Notes: generated from the sequence alone by a model not told the origin. Positions 1-9,307 are shown, numbered from the stretch's first letter. The stretch: 64,000 nt of DNA from Lawsonella clevelandensis (GCF_001293125.1 NZ_CP009312.1:872608-936607); one strand, 5' to 3'. A program made the numbers and translations.

Positions 1-404
1 CATTTGGTGTCTCACCACACATATACATATACAGGCACTTTTCCTTGGGGTATTTTGCGGTACTCCTCGGTGCGACGGCGAACGGCAGCGGCGAGTAGCC
101 AAATTGAGAACTGGACGGGAATCGTCACCCCCCTGGATTTATTTCCGGGAGTTACTTCGACGAAAAACGCTCCCACTGGTTGTGAGCTGGAGTTTTTCCG
201 AGGTCTCGCGGATGTGAGAAAAATCCCGGGAGAAATCGGTGAGTGTGCCACTAGACAGCTAACAAAACCTTCGCGATTATTGTTACTATTGTTAAAAGTG
301 TTACAAGTGTGATTTTGACAGTTAGTATGGCGTCGAGAGGACTTGTCTACTCCACCGCGACCTAGGCCATCGCTCTACACGTACAAAGGGACAAGAACAG
401 AACT
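1..404. other. non-coding stretch upstream of lipase 1
   Basis: I see no convincing gene here. An open frame covers most of it, but its translation has no domain, no signal sequence and an arginine-rich, low-structure composition. The last 150 bases become AT-richer, with several TTGTTA/GTGTTACAAGTG-like words and a TTGACA hexamer at 315-320. This could be a -35 element for the lipase cluster, although I cannot place a good -10 at the right distance. The stretch probably holds the promoter and leader of the first lipase. Confidence 0.4.
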
Positions 405-1652
405 ATGAAGCGTTTGACTACTCGGCTTCTCGCCGCAGCAGGGGCACTCACGCTCACGGTAGGACTCATCAACCCTGAAGCAGCCCAAGCCGCAGCCACC
501 ATGCCTACCCCCATTCTGGACCCCTTCTTCAACGTCCCCGCAGCCCAGTACGTCCACAAACCCCACGGCAAACTCCTCCGCAGTCGCAAACTCCCCGCTT
601 TCCTCGTCCCCGGCGGCAACGCCACCCAAATGGTCTTCTCCACCCGCGACACCTTCAACCGCCCCACCTACGCCACCGCCGTCCTCGTCAAACCCGCCAA
701 CTTCCCCAAAAACGGCAAAGTCGTTGTCTTCAACGACTTCATCAACTCCCTCGGCATCGGCTGCCAACCCAGCTTCTCCTACTCCAGCCTCAACCCCGAA
801 TGGAACACTCGTAGCTTCATCGCCATGTGGTACTCCGCTATTGCCGCCCGCTACGGATACGCCCTCCTCATCCCCGACCACGAGGGTATGAAAGCCGCCT
901 ACACCGCCAACATCCTCGCCGGACACATCGTCCTCGACGCCGTCCGCGCCATGAAAAACACCCCCGACTTCGGCATGCAACGCAGCTGGACCGGCATGCT
1001 CGGCTACTCCGGCGGCTCCATGGTCAGCCTGTGGGCCGCCAACCTCCGCGCCGAATACGCCCCCGACGTCCACTTCAGCGCCATCGCCATCGGCGGCACT
1101 CCCACCGACCTCCAGTACTACGGCGTCCGCTTCGGCAACCGCCCCAACGACGCCTTCGGCCTCGCCTTCGCCTCCCTCGTCGGCCTCGAACGCGAATACC
1201 CCAAGAGCATGCGCGTCACTCCCCGCCTCTCCAAACACGGCAAAAACAAGATGCGCGTCCTCAAAAATGCCTGCTCACCGCGCCTCCTGCAATCCCTCAA
1301 GGGCGAATCCGTCAACACCATCTTCAATGGTGTCAGCCTCAACCCCGCGCAAGAACGCTCCGCTTTCCGGGTCCTCCGCGAAAACAGCCTCTACTACGAC
1401 CAGCGCCACCCCACCCGCGGCACCAAACTCTACGTCTTCGGCTCCCGCACCGACATTGGCGCCCCCATCCGTCCCCTCCGTGCCACCATACGCCGCTACT
1501 GCGCCACCGGATCCCGCGTCCAATATATCGAAGTAAACGACCCCAACCACGTCTCCACCGCCTTCCACAACATCCCCGCAGCCGCACAGTGGCTCTTCCA
1601 GATGAGTAACGGTGGAAAAATGCGTAACGACTGCCGCCGCATCCCCCGTTAA
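405..1652 (+). CDS. secreted LIP-family triacylglycerol lipase 1
   Basis: Secretory lipase of the LIP family (PF03583; Candida antarctica lipase A-like, common in Corynebacterium). It should hydrolyse triacylglycerols outside the cell. The 415-residue product opens with a Sec signal peptide: basic MKRLTTR, a hydrophobic run, then an AQAA cleavage region near residue 30. The alpha/beta-hydrolase triad is visible as Ser202 in GYSGGS, Asp350 in SRTDIGAP and His382 in PNHVS. Cysteines near residues 125, 289 and 366 may form disulfides. It is the first of three tandem paralogues, 35 bases before the second, so probably co-transcribed with it. The ATG is chosen because it directly precedes the signal peptide. 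Confidence 0.9.
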   Translation: MKRLTTRLLAAAGALTLTVGLINPEAAQAAATMPTPILDPFFNVPAAQYVHKPHGKLLRSRKLPAFLVPGGNATQMVFSTRDTFNRPTYATAVLVKPANFPKNGKVVVFNDFINSLGIGCQPSFSYSSLNPEWNTRSFIAMWYSAIAARYGYALLIPDHEGMKAAYTANILAGHIVLDAVRAMKNTPDFGMQRSWTGMLGYSGGSMVSLWAANLRAEYAPDVHFSAIAIGGTPTDLQYYGVRFGNRPNDAFGLAFASLVGLEREYPKSMRVTPRLSKHGKNKMRVLKNACSPRLLQSLKGESVNTIFNGVSLNPAQERSAFRVLRENSLYYDQRHPTRGTKLYVFGSRTDIGAPIRPLRATIRRYCATGSRVQYIEVNDPNHVSTAFHNIPAAAQWLFQMSNGGKMRNDCRRIPR

Positions 1653-1687
1653 CCGCAGCACCCCACGCGAAGGAAGAGACCCCCCAC

Positions 1688-2974
1688 ATGACGACACGGA
1701 CCACCCGCCTCAAAAGCATCACCGCCGCCACGGTCACCGCAGCCGTGGTAGCCGGCTCCGTCGTAGCTGCCACTCCCGCCGACGCCACCCCCCTCTACGA
1801 CAACACCCCCCTCGGATCCTTCTTCAAGGTCAGCCAGGCCAAACTCAACTCCGTCCCCAACGGCACCCTCATCCGTGTCCGGCCCGTCTCCAACTTCGTC
1901 GTCCAAGGCACCCAGGTTTTCCAATACGTCTTCAAGACCACCAACTCCCACGGCAAAGCCGTCCTCGCCAGCTCCGCCGTCATGCGGCCCGTCATCGCTC
2001 GCCCCAACGCCAACGTACTGGTCTACAACGACTTTATTAACTCCCTCGGTGTACAGTGCCAGCCCTCCTTCTCCTTCAATGCCACCGCCGACTGGCTCAC
2101 CACCGGCGGCCGCACCCCCAACGCCAACCGCAAAGCCGAAATCATGGCGCGTAACGGGTCCCTTTACGGCATTGGCGCCCTCGCTGCCCTCTGGGGCATC
2201 ATCACCATCTTCCCCGACTTCCTCGGCCTCCAATCCGCCTACGGAGCTAACCTACTCGGTGGACACATTATGCTGGACGCCACCAAGGCCGCCCGCCAGA
2301 TCAAAGCCCTCAACATCCCCAACCCCAAGATCATCCTCTCCGGCTACTCCGGCGGGGCGATGGTTGCCGGCTACGCCGCCTCTATGGCCCCCAAGTATGC
2401 CCCCAACCTCAACATCGTGGGCCTTGCCGCCGGCGGTATGCCCGTCGACATGGTGTGGATGGGCAAGGCTCTGGGTAACAACCGCAACGCCGGCTTCGGC
2501 ATCGCTATGGGCACCATGATCGGTATGGAACGTGAATACCCCAAGCGCATGAACGTCTACGACCGCCTCTCCAAGCACGGTAAACGCCTCGTTGACGCCA
2601 ACCGCGACGCCTGCACCCCGCGCATGCTTGATGCCTTGGCAAACGAATCCGCCACCACTATGTTTAACAACGTGAAACTGCGCGAGCAGCACAACGAATT
2701 CGCTGTCTTCGCTGAAAACAGCCTCATCAACTACAAGCCCGTCCCCCGCGTGCCCGTCTTCATCTGGTCCAGCAGCCGCGACGACCTCGTCCCCCTGCGC
2801 CTCATCAAGAAGGTCACCAACCGCTGGTGCCACACCAACCGCAACCTCAAGATCCAGATCCTCGACACCTACGTCTCCAACCACGTCACCAACGCAGCCG
2901 TCGGATCCTGGTTCGCCTTCCCCTGGGTCCTCAGCCGCTTCGCCGGACTACCCCCACACAACACCGAGTGCTAA
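1688..2974 (+). CDS. secreted LIP-family triacylglycerol lipase 2
   Basis: Second of three tandem LIP-type lipases (PF03583), 428 residues, with a Sec signal peptide (MTTRTTRLKS, hydrophobic core, cleavage near TPADA). The nucleophile is Ser221 in GYSGGA, the acid is probably Asp366 in SSRDDLVP, and the histidine is His399 in SNHVT. Compared with copy 1 it carries an extra segment near residues 135-155, before the conserved block that includes the FPDFLGLQSAYGAN region. The start is a clear ATG after a purine-rich stretch (GAAGGAAGAGA). Extracellular fat hydrolysis is the expected role; chain-length preference cannot be read from sequence. It probably forms an operon with the gene 35 bases upstream. 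Confidence 0.9.
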   Translation: MTTRTTRLKSITAATVTAAVVAGSVVAATPADATPLYDNTPLGSFFKVSQAKLNSVPNGTLIRVRPVSNFVVQGTQVFQYVFKTTNSHGKAVLASSAVMRPVIARPNANVLVYNDFINSLGVQCQPSFSFNATADWLTTGGRTPNANRKAEIMARNGSLYGIGALAALWGIITIFPDFLGLQSAYGANLLGGHIMLDATKAARQIKALNIPNPKIILSGYSGGAMVAGYAASMAPKYAPNLNIVGLAAGGMPVDMVWMGKALGNNRNAGFGIAMGTMIGMEREYPKRMNVYDRLSKHGKRLVDANRDACTPRMLDALANESATTMFNNVKLREQHNEFAVFAENSLINYKPVPRVPVFIWSSSRDDLVPLRLIKKVTNRWCHTNRNLKIQILDTYVSNHVTNAAVGSWFAFPWVLSRFAGLPPHNTEC

Positions 2975-3278
2975 CCCAGCCCGACCGGGCGGCCGCCATC
3001 ACCCCCCCACGGCCCGCCCCCACAAACCTACAACTCCATACAGAACCACCCGCTCTGTCGGAACAACTACCGCCAGAGCACCACATACCCCAACTAAATT
3101 GGGCACACACACCATTGCCCATACCGACCTCACCCTTGCGTGACCAGTGGAATTTTCCCCCGAAAACCGCTCTGCAAGGCGCCCCCCCGAACGCTACGTG
3201 GCAGAGTAGAACTACGAGGCTAGGTGACAAATCGGTAAAGTGTAGCCTGCCATCTATTGAGAGAAAGAGAGAAAGCTG
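2975..3278. other. intergenic region between lipases 2 and 3
   Basis: No gene seen. Low-complexity C-rich sequence follows the stop of lipase 2; the part nearest lipase 3 is more mixed and contains GTGACA at 3224-3229 and TAGCCT at 3243-3248. Their spacing is too short for a standard promoter, so I do not call one. Confidence 0.3.
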
Positions 3279-4595
3279 ATGACAGCACGTCGAAGCTTCC
3301 GGACGAAACTTATGTCCGCCCTGTGCGCCGTAGCACTCGCCGCCGGCACCGCGGTCGCCGTCAGCCCCGACGCCTCCGCCGCTCCCATCTACCCCTCCAA
3401 GGTGAAAGACCCCTGGTTCCGGGTTCCCGCCTCCAAGTACAAGAACCTGCCCCATGGACGCCTCATCAAGAGCCGCTCCATGAAGCTCCTGCAGTTCCCT
3501 TCCGCTGTTGCCGAGCAACTCGTGTTCGTCTCCACGAACTCCCACGGCGAAAAGATCTTCGCCACCGCCCTGCTGCTCCGCCAACCGCAGTCCTTCGCCA
3601 TCCCCAACGTGCCGCTGATGGTGTACAACCACTTCATCAACTCCCTCGGCACCGAGTGCCAGCCCACCTTCTCGCTGACCACTCCCATCAACCAGTTCAA
3701 CAACCCCGAGTCCCTCACCGTCGCCGGTGAAATCTCCCTCGGCCTGAATGCCGCACTGTCCCAGGGCTGGAACATCCTCCTCCCCGACTTCGAAGGCATG
3801 CAAGGCGCCTACGGTGCCAACATCCTGGCAGGACACATCATCCTCGACGCCACCACCGCCCTGGTGACGTCCCGTAAGTTCAACTCCCGCCACTCCAAGG
3901 TCATCCTGGGCGGCTACTCCGGCGGCGCCATGAGCACCCTCATCGCCGCCTCCATGGCCCCCAAGTATGCCCCGGCCCCACGCTTCGTAGGTGCCATAGC
4001 CGGTGGCACTCCCGCCGATATGGCCTGGATGGGCCTAGCCTTGGGTAACAACACCAACCCTGGCTTCGGCATCGTCGCCGGCACCATGCTTGGCCTGGAG
4101 CGCGAGTACCCCAACCGCATGAACGTGTTCGCCCGCATGAAGCCCGAATGGCAGGACCGCCTCCGCAAGGGCCTCAAAGACTCCTGCGTCTCCACCATGA
4201 TCGGCTCCTTCGCCGGTCAGTCCATGCGCAGTGTCTTCAATGACGTCGACATCCGCAAGCAGAAGCGCGAACTGGAAGTCGTCCGCGAGAACAGCCCCCT
4301 CTACTACCCGCTGTCCCCCAAGATGCCGCTCTACCTCTACCACGGTAACCAAGACATCGCCGTCCCCGTCGCCAAGGTCAAGAAGCTCGCCCGCCGCTAC
4401 TGCAGCACCGGCACTAAGGTCACTCTGGCCACCATGGACCTCTCCGAGCATCTGCTAGTCGGTTTCATGGGCCTACCAAGTGCCGCCGCCTGGGCCCAGG
4501 CACGCTTCGCCGGTACCCCTGCACCCAACGAATTCTGCGAGGGCCGCGAATACAACATCCTGCCTCTTGGCCAGCTGCAGCCGCCCAAGAACTAA
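3279..4595 (+). CDS. secreted LIP-family triacylglycerol lipase 3
   Basis: Third tandem LIP lipase, 438 residues, with signal peptide (MTARRSFRTK, hydrophobic core, cleavage near DASAA). The triad is Ser214 in GYSGGA, Asp359 in GNQDIAVP and His391 in SEHLL. It is separated from copy 2 by 304 bases and preceded by a purine-rich ribosome-binding stretch (GAGAGAAAGAGAGAAAG), so it probably has its own promoter. A long perfect palindrome follows the gene and should end transcription. The three copies look like full-length, intact paralogues, consistent with duplication and divergence toward different lipid substrates (inference). Confidence 0.9.
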   Translation: MTARRSFRTKLMSALCAVALAAGTAVAVSPDASAAPIYPSKVKDPWFRVPASKYKNLPHGRLIKSRSMKLLQFPSAVAEQLVFVSTNSHGEKIFATALLLRQPQSFAIPNVPLMVYNHFINSLGTECQPTFSLTTPINQFNNPESLTVAGEISLGLNAALSQGWNILLPDFEGMQGAYGANILAGHIILDATTALVTSRKFNSRHSKVILGGYSGGAMSTLIAASMAPKYAPAPRFVGAIAGGTPADMAWMGLALGNNTNPGFGIVAGTMLGLEREYPNRMNVFARMKPEWQDRLRKGLKDSCVSTMIGSFAGQSMRSVFNDVDIRKQKRELEVVRENSPLYYPLSPKMPLYLYHGNQDIAVPVAKVKKLARRYCSTGTKVTLATMDLSEHLLVGFMGLPSAAAWAQARFAGTPAPNEFCEGREYNILPLGQLQPPKN

Positions 4596-4729
4596 CCGGC
4601 TGCTTGGCGCACCGGTGCAGGTCTGCGCTCCCGTGCACTCGCACTAGCGCAGGGGTGCGAGGTCGCCAACACACAACCCGGGTCTGCACGGCACAGTCCG
4701 CACGGCCCTCTATACACTCTCAATAGAAG

Positions 4730-4767
4730 GAGAGGGTGGGAAGCCTAATTAGGCTTCCCACCCTCTC
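4730..4767. terminator. 38-base perfect palindrome, bidirectional terminator
   Basis: A perfect inverted repeat centred between 4748 and 4749, with a 19-base arm on each side (core AAGCCTAATTAGGCTT). It lies between the end of lipase 3 on the plus strand and the end of the HAD phosphatase on the minus strand. A convergent, bidirectional terminator is the simplest reading. No long T-tract follows on either strand. Confidence 0.75.
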
Positions 4768-4851
4768 TCTTGCGTATTCGCGATGGAAACAGAATAGACA
4801 GAGCACGCGCGCAAACAGGCACGTGACGCAACTGTGACAGGCGTATAGTAC

Positions 4852-5727
4852 TCAGGCGCTCAGGAAACGCTCTAGCACCACAGCCACACCATCCTCATCA
4901 TTCGACATCGTTACTTCATCCGCCGCAGCCCGCACCGCCGGGTGCGCGTTCTCCACTGCCACACCCCACGCCGCCAGCTCCAACATGTCCATATCGTTCG
5001 GCATATCACCGAACGCTAACAGCGTCTCCTCCGACAGATCCCAGTAATCGAGAATGCGCACCAACGCCTCCCCCTTCGTGGCCACTGGGTGAGAAATCTC
5101 CACCAATCCCCCATCCACCGAATAGGTCGTATTCGCCACCGGTTCCACCAGCGGGCACACCACTTCAGCGATCTCTGCACTGGACATACCCACAGCACGC
5201 ACCAGCAGCTTCGCCGCTGGCTCCTCCGCCAACGCCGCCAAAGACGTGCGGGGAGCATTCTGTTCATACCAGATGTGCTCGTTATCCTCGGCGATCAAAA
5301 ACTCCTCCACCGGACCTTCACCCGTGGACGGCGTCATCTCTGAGGTAATCCGCTCCACCGCAAAACACGCCTCCGGTAGCGCCTCGTGCACACTCTGCAC
5401 AATGTCCCGCAGCACTGTCGGCTTCAGCACAGCCCGGCGCAACACCTGGTGGTGGAAGGAATCGTAAATAACCGCACCGTTCATGCAGATGCACAGGGGG
5501 CGCAGCGGTAGCTGCTCCCACACCGGGGGTAGCCAGCGCAACGGCCGACCAGTGGCAATCACTAACGGAATATGGCGCTCATCCAGCTGTGCGATGGCCG
5601 CCTGGGTACACGGGCTCACCCGCTTATAGGAATCCAGCAGGGTGCCGTCCAAGTCGGTGGCTACCAGCCCCAAACCTCCAAGAGCAAGGGGGGATACGCC
5701 AACACCAAATTCAGCGTCAGCGGGCAT
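4852..5727 (-). CDS. Cof-type HAD-superfamily hydrolase
   Basis: Haloacid-dehalogenase-like phosphatase of the Cof/YidA subfamily, about 291 residues. Motif I is DLDGTLLD near residue 25, motif II is the IATGRP region near 55, and motifs III/IV are seen in ATKGEALV and AFGDMPNDMDML. Such proteins dephosphorylate small phosphorylated metabolites such as sugar phosphates or flavin precursors; the substrate cannot be told. I chose the ATG at 5727 because an AGGA element lies about 8 bases before it; a TTG at 5742 and an ATG at 5733 are alternatives. It overlaps the end of the PlsC-like gene upstream, so the two are probably co-transcribed. Confidence 0.85.
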   Translation of the reverse strand: MPADAEFGVGVSPLALGGLGLVATDLDGTLLDSYKRVSPCTQAAIAQLDERHIPLVIATGRPLRWLPPVWEQLPLRPLCICMNGAVIYDSFHHQVLRRAVLKPTVLRDIVQSVHEALPEACFAVERITSEMTPSTGEGPVEEFLIAEDNEHIWYEQNAPRTSLAALAEEPAAKLLVRAVGMSSAEIAEVVCPLVEPVANTTYSVDGGLVEISHPVATKGEALVRILDYWDLSEETLLAFGDMPNDMDMLELAAWGVAVENAHPAVRAAADEVTMSNDEDGVAVVLERFLSA

Positions 5728-7192
5728 CAGCATCGTCCTCAAGAGCTACCGTCTGTTCCAGCGCGTGCACCGCTTCCTCGGTGGCACGGGCGGCATCCTC
5801 TAAGGCGCGGGAAGCTTCCCTCTCCTTGTGCTTGATAGCAGCCTCCATCTTCTTATTGGCCTTGCGAACCTCATCGGCCGCCGCCTGCTCCACACGCGCC
5901 TCCCGGGCGATTGCGTGGCGGATCTGGCGCTCCTCTCCCGCCTTCCGGGCTGCCTCCTCGGCGTCCGACAGGTAAGCCAGCAGGGACTGTGCCTTCTGCG
6001 ATAGGTACTCTGCGCCAGCATGCAGCGACTTTGCGGTGCGGTGACGGAAACCGGTGGCGAACTCCGTCACCGAATCCGAACTAGCCCCCAGCCGACGTGA
6101 CGCCTTGCGGCTCGACAACACCGTCGCTCGCTCCAGCTCCACCGCCGCAGAGGCTACCGTCTCCGTCATATTGCGGAGGGAACCAGCTCCAGCCTTACGC
6201 TTCGCGACCTCGCCATCCGGCACCTTCGCCGCCTCCACCAGCTCCTCGGCAGCTCGATTGAGCTTCTCAGCGGCGGCCCGCATGCTGGTGAGACGGGAGA
6301 GTTTCGCCTCCGGGGCGGCCTCGTCGACGGTGGCGTCGGAGGTGTGGAGGATGACGGTGTGGACTTCCTTCGCCGCCTTGTAGGAGTGACGCATCATGGC
6401 GTTGGCGCGCTCGCGGTCCTCATCTATCTTGTCATCGGCAGCCTGGGCCTCCTCCAGAGTGGGGGCACTGCCTCCCAGACGAGCGGGCAGCCATGGCAGA
6501 TTCTCTTCAAAGGGGCCGAACTGCTCTATGTAGCGCTGCTGCACCTCTTCCAAGTTTTTTTGCATGATACTACGCAGCTGCTTGGTGAGCTCCTCTGGAT
6601 CCCCACCGGCTACGTCCATTGGTTCGCAGAAGTGGATCATGATGGGGATGCCGCGCTCCAGGTTGGGCTTGATGTCGCGGCGGTAGACACGGTGGGAGCC
6701 CCACACAATAGTGGGATAGATTTTGACGCCAGCACCCTGCGCCATGCGCACGGCACCCGTCTTCATGTCTTTAATTTCGAAGGAGTTGGACATGGTGCCT
6801 TCGGGGAAGATGGCCACCAGCTCGCCCTTCTTCAGCTGGTCGACGGCAGTGTCCATGGACTCGCGGCCGGCAATGCGGTCCACCGGAATGTGGCCGAGCC
6901 TGCGCATGAGGGGGCCTGCGACTGAATTTTCGAAAATCTCCTGCTTCGCCATATAGCGCGGATAGCGCTTAGCACGGAGCAGCGGCATTGCCGAAAAGTA
7001 AAAGTCCACGTAGCCGGTGTGGTTAATACACAGCAGCGCGCCACCCTTTTTGGGGATGTTTTCTTGCCCGGTGACGATGATGTTGTGGCGGAGCACCGAC
7101 GACAAAATTCGTCCCACCCGGAAGAAGAAGGAGTAGAGAGGTTCGAAGGCCATTACCCCACTGTAGTGCGAAAATGAGCGGAAAACTAGCAA
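5717..7192 (-). CDS. PlsC-type 1-acylglycerol-3-phosphate acyltransferase with long helical tail
   Basis: The N-terminal 230 or so residues are a PlsC/AGPAT acyltransferase: the HX4D motif appears as NHTGYVD and the glycerophosphate-binding motif as FPEGT. The expected reaction is transfer of a fatty acyl group to lysophosphatidate at the membrane. The remaining 250 residues are unusual: alanine-, glutamate-, arginine- and lysine-rich helical sequence of coiled-coil type, where AGPAT enzymes usually stop near 240-300 residues. The start is uncertain. AGGAGG at 7202-7207 supports the TTG at 7190-7192, whereas family alignment would also suit the ATG at 7151-7153 (MAFEPLY). It is co-transcribed with the downstream HAD phosphatase. 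Confidence 0.8.
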   Translation of the reverse strand: MLVFRSFSHYSGVMAFEPLYSFFFRVGRILSSVLRHNIIVTGQENIPKKGGALLCINHTGYVDFYFSAMPLLRAKRYPRYMAKQEIFENSVAGPLMRRLGHIPVDRIAGRESMDTAVDQLKKGELVAIFPEGTMSNSFEIKDMKTGAVRMAQGAGVKIYPTIVWGSHRVYRRDIKPNLERGIPIMIHFCEPMDVAGGDPEELTKQLRSIMQKNLEEVQQRYIEQFGPFEENLPWLPARLGGSAPTLEEAQAADDKIDEDRERANAMMRHSYKAAKEVHTVILHTSDATVDEAAPEAKLSRLTSMRAAAEKLNRAAEELVEAAKVPDGEVAKRKAGAGSLRNMTETVASAAVELERATVLSSRKASRRLGASSDSVTEFATGFRHRTAKSLHAGAEYLSQKAQSLLAYLSDAEEAARKAGEERQIRHAIAREARVEQAAADEVRKANKKMEAAIKHKEREASRALEDAARATEEAVHALEQTVALEDDADAR

Positions 7193-7427
7193 ACAACCCT
7201 TCCTCCTAAAACTGGTGCTTTTCGACAAGCAGAATCAGAACTGTGACTAAAACCACTTTAAGAAAAACCTTTTTTCGCAGTTCGATTACAAAATTGTGTA
7301 ACGCGGCCCACATTTACCAGTTAAGCTGCTTAAACGCTGATTTACAGCCCCTAGCGTAGGATGTACGGTAAAGCAGTACCCACTCCCTGACTCCCGGGGA
7401 CATAAGGTTTTCTACAGGAGGACTCAC
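7193..7427. promoter_or_regulatory. divergent promoter region, plsC-like gene / glpD
   Basis: An AT-richer spacer between divergent genes that must hold both promoters. It contains ATTGTGTAACG at 7293-7303, a word repeated exactly upstream of the aldehyde dehydrogenase at 59306-59316 and in both cases followed by a CACA half-site. This might be a binding site for a CRP/GlxR-like regulator, but it does not match the 16-base consensus spacing. The glpD ribosome-binding site AGGAGG is at 7416-7421. Confidence 0.35.
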
Positions 7428-9161
7428 TTGTCTGCACCGTCCGAACTCACTCTTGAGCTTCGCGAATCCAACTGGGATCGCCTCGGCTCCGAACAATTCG
7501 ACATTCTCATCATCGGCGGCGGTTCCGTCGGTGCAGGCGCCGCTCTCGACGCCGCCACCCGTGGCCTGAAGGTTGCCATGGTCGAGGCTCGCGACCTCGC
7601 CTGCGGTTCCTCTAGCCGTTCATCTAAGATGTTCCACGGTGGCCTGCGCTACCTGCAGCCGAACCCGATCCCGCAGTTCGGCCTGGTTGCTGAATCTCTG
7701 CACGAGCGCGAGCTTTCCATGCACACCCTGGCACCGCACCTCGTTAAACCGCTGAAGTTCATCTACCCCCTCACCACGCCGTTCTTCGAGCGCATCATGA
7801 TGTTCTGTGGCTTCACCCTCTACGACCGTATGGGTGGCGCCAAGACCGTTCCGATGCAGAAGCACTTCAGCCGCAAGAAAATCCTTAAGAAGATCCCTTC
7901 TCTCAAGCCCAATGCCACCTGCGGTGGTGTGCAGTACTACGACACCCTCGTAGATGACGCCCGCCACACCATGATGGTGACCCGTACCGCCGCTAAGTAC
8001 GGTGCTGTCATCCGTACCTCCACCCAAGTCGTCGACTTCCTCAAGGAAGGCGACCGCGTGGTCGGCGTCACCATCAAGGACACCGAAGACGGCCGCACTC
8101 AGAATGTGAAGGCCTCTGCCGTCATCAACGCCACCGGCGTGTGGACCGACGAAATGCAGAACCTCGCCGGCGCCAAGGCCAAGTTCCACGTCCACCAGTC
8201 CAAGGGCATCCACATCGTGGTCCCCAAGGATCGCATCAAGTCCGACTCCGCCCTGTGCTTCGTCACTGAGAAGTCCGTACTGTTCGTGATTCCGTGGGGC
8301 AACTACTGGATTGTCGGCACCACCGACACCTCCTGGAAGCTGGACCTGGCCCACCCGGCCGCCACCAAGACCGACATCGACTACGTCCTGGAAGAGCTCA
8401 ACTCGCGCCTCCAGGAACCCGTCACCTACGCCGACATCGTCGGTGTGTACGCCGGTCTCCGCCCGCTCGTCGCCCAGGCTGGCCAGGAGAACACCGAGAA
8501 GCTCGCCCGCAACCATGAAGTTGCACGCCTGTGCCCCGGCCTCGTCTCCGTCGCCGGCGGTAAGTACACCACCTACCGTGTCATCGGCAAGGATGCCGTC
8601 GAAGCTGCCATCAAGGACGTTCCTGGACAGGTCGCCAAGTCCACCACCGAAGAAACCCCCATCATAGGTGCTGACGGCTACTGGGCCCTGACCAACCAGC
8701 TCGACGCCCTCGCCGCCAAGTACGGCATCACCGAGGATCAGGTTGAGCACCTCCTCAACCGCTACGGCTCCCTCATCTTCGACGTGCTCTCCTACGCCAA
8801 GAACGATGCGTCCCTCAAGAAGCCCATCACCAACGCCGAAGGCTACCTCCGCGTCGAGGCTGTCTACGCCGCTGCGGTGGAAGGTGCCCTGCACCTCGAG
8901 GACGTCATCACCCGCCGTACCCGCATCTCCATCGAATACGATGATCGCGGCATGGATTCCGCCCAGGAGATCGCCGACCTCATCGCCCCCGTCCTCGGCT
9001 GGGACGATGCCACCAAGGAGAAGGAAGTTGAGCTCTACCGCGACCGCGTCGTCGCCGAGCTCAACTCCCAGAAGGCCATTACCGACGAAGAAGCCGACGC
9101 CCTCCGCAACCAGGCCGAGGAAGCCCGCCCGGCCTACGTTGACGACGTCGACAAGAAGTAA
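7428..9161 (+). CDS. glpD: FAD-dependent glycerol-3-phosphate dehydrogenase
   Basis: Oxidises glycerol 3-phosphate to dihydroxyacetone phosphate at the inner face of the membrane, passing electrons via FAD to quinone. The 577-residue protein has the dinucleotide motif IGGGSVGAGAALDA near residue 30, followed by the family block SSRSSKMFHGGLRYL, a central DAO-fold oxidoreductase domain (GTTDTSWKLD) and the C-terminal alpha-helical domain typical of aerobic GlpD. Length is normal for the family. The start is TTG at 7428, fixed by AGGAGG six bases upstream. It has its own promoter region and terminator, next to glpF-glpK; no glpR is seen in the window. Confidence 0.95.
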   Translation: MSAPSELTLELRESNWDRLGSEQFDILIIGGGSVGAGAALDAATRGLKVAMVEARDLACGSSSRSSKMFHGGLRYLQPNPIPQFGLVAESLHERELSMHTLAPHLVKPLKFIYPLTTPFFERIMMFCGFTLYDRMGGAKTVPMQKHFSRKKILKKIPSLKPNATCGGVQYYDTLVDDARHTMMVTRTAAKYGAVIRTSTQVVDFLKEGDRVVGVTIKDTEDGRTQNVKASAVINATGVWTDEMQNLAGAKAKFHVHQSKGIHIVVPKDRIKSDSALCFVTEKSVLFVIPWGNYWIVGTTDTSWKLDLAHPAATKTDIDYVLEELNSRLQEPVTYADIVGVYAGLRPLVAQAGQENTEKLARNHEVARLCPGLVSVAGGKYTTYRVIGKDAVEAAIKDVPGQVAKSTTEETPIIGADGYWALTNQLDALAAKYGITEDQVEHLLNRYGSLIFDVLSYAKNDASLKKPITNAEGYLRVEAVYAAAVEGALHLEDVITRRTRISIEYDDRGMDSAQEIADLIAPVLGWDDATKEKEVELYRDRVVAELNSQKAITDEEADALRNQAEEARPAYVDDVDKK

Positions 9162-9207
9162 CACCATCACCCGGAATCACTTACTTCACACATGTGACTT
9201 CCTGATG

Positions 9208-9248
9208 AAAAAGGCGCCTCCCCGCTCTCCCCGGGGAGGCGCCTTTTT
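9208..9248 (+). terminator. rho-independent terminator after glpD
   Basis: A 16-base stem (AAAAAGGCGCCTCCCC against GGGGAGGCGCCTTTTT) with a short loop, ending in five T on the plus strand and five A on the left arm. This is a textbook intrinsic terminator 46 bases after the glpD stop. Confidence 0.92.
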
Positions 9249-9291
9249 GCCCTCATGAGCAGGTGAGACCCCATATGACCAGGACCTGAAA

Positions 9292-9307
9292 TGTAGCCCA
9301 GATCACG
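9292..9307. promoter_or_regulatory. weak CRP/GlxR-like site upstream of glpF
   Basis: TGTAGCCCAGATCACG has the spacing of a CRP-family site (TGTGA-N6-TCACA) with three differences from consensus, all in the outer half-sites. It lies about 150 bases before glpF, a plausible target for carbon-source control. The match is imperfect and may be chance. Confidence 0.25.

Noticed and set aside
4-312. Open frame of 102 codons upstream of lipase 1
   Set aside because: No ribosome-binding site, no family, unlikely composition; better explained as leader/promoter DNA.
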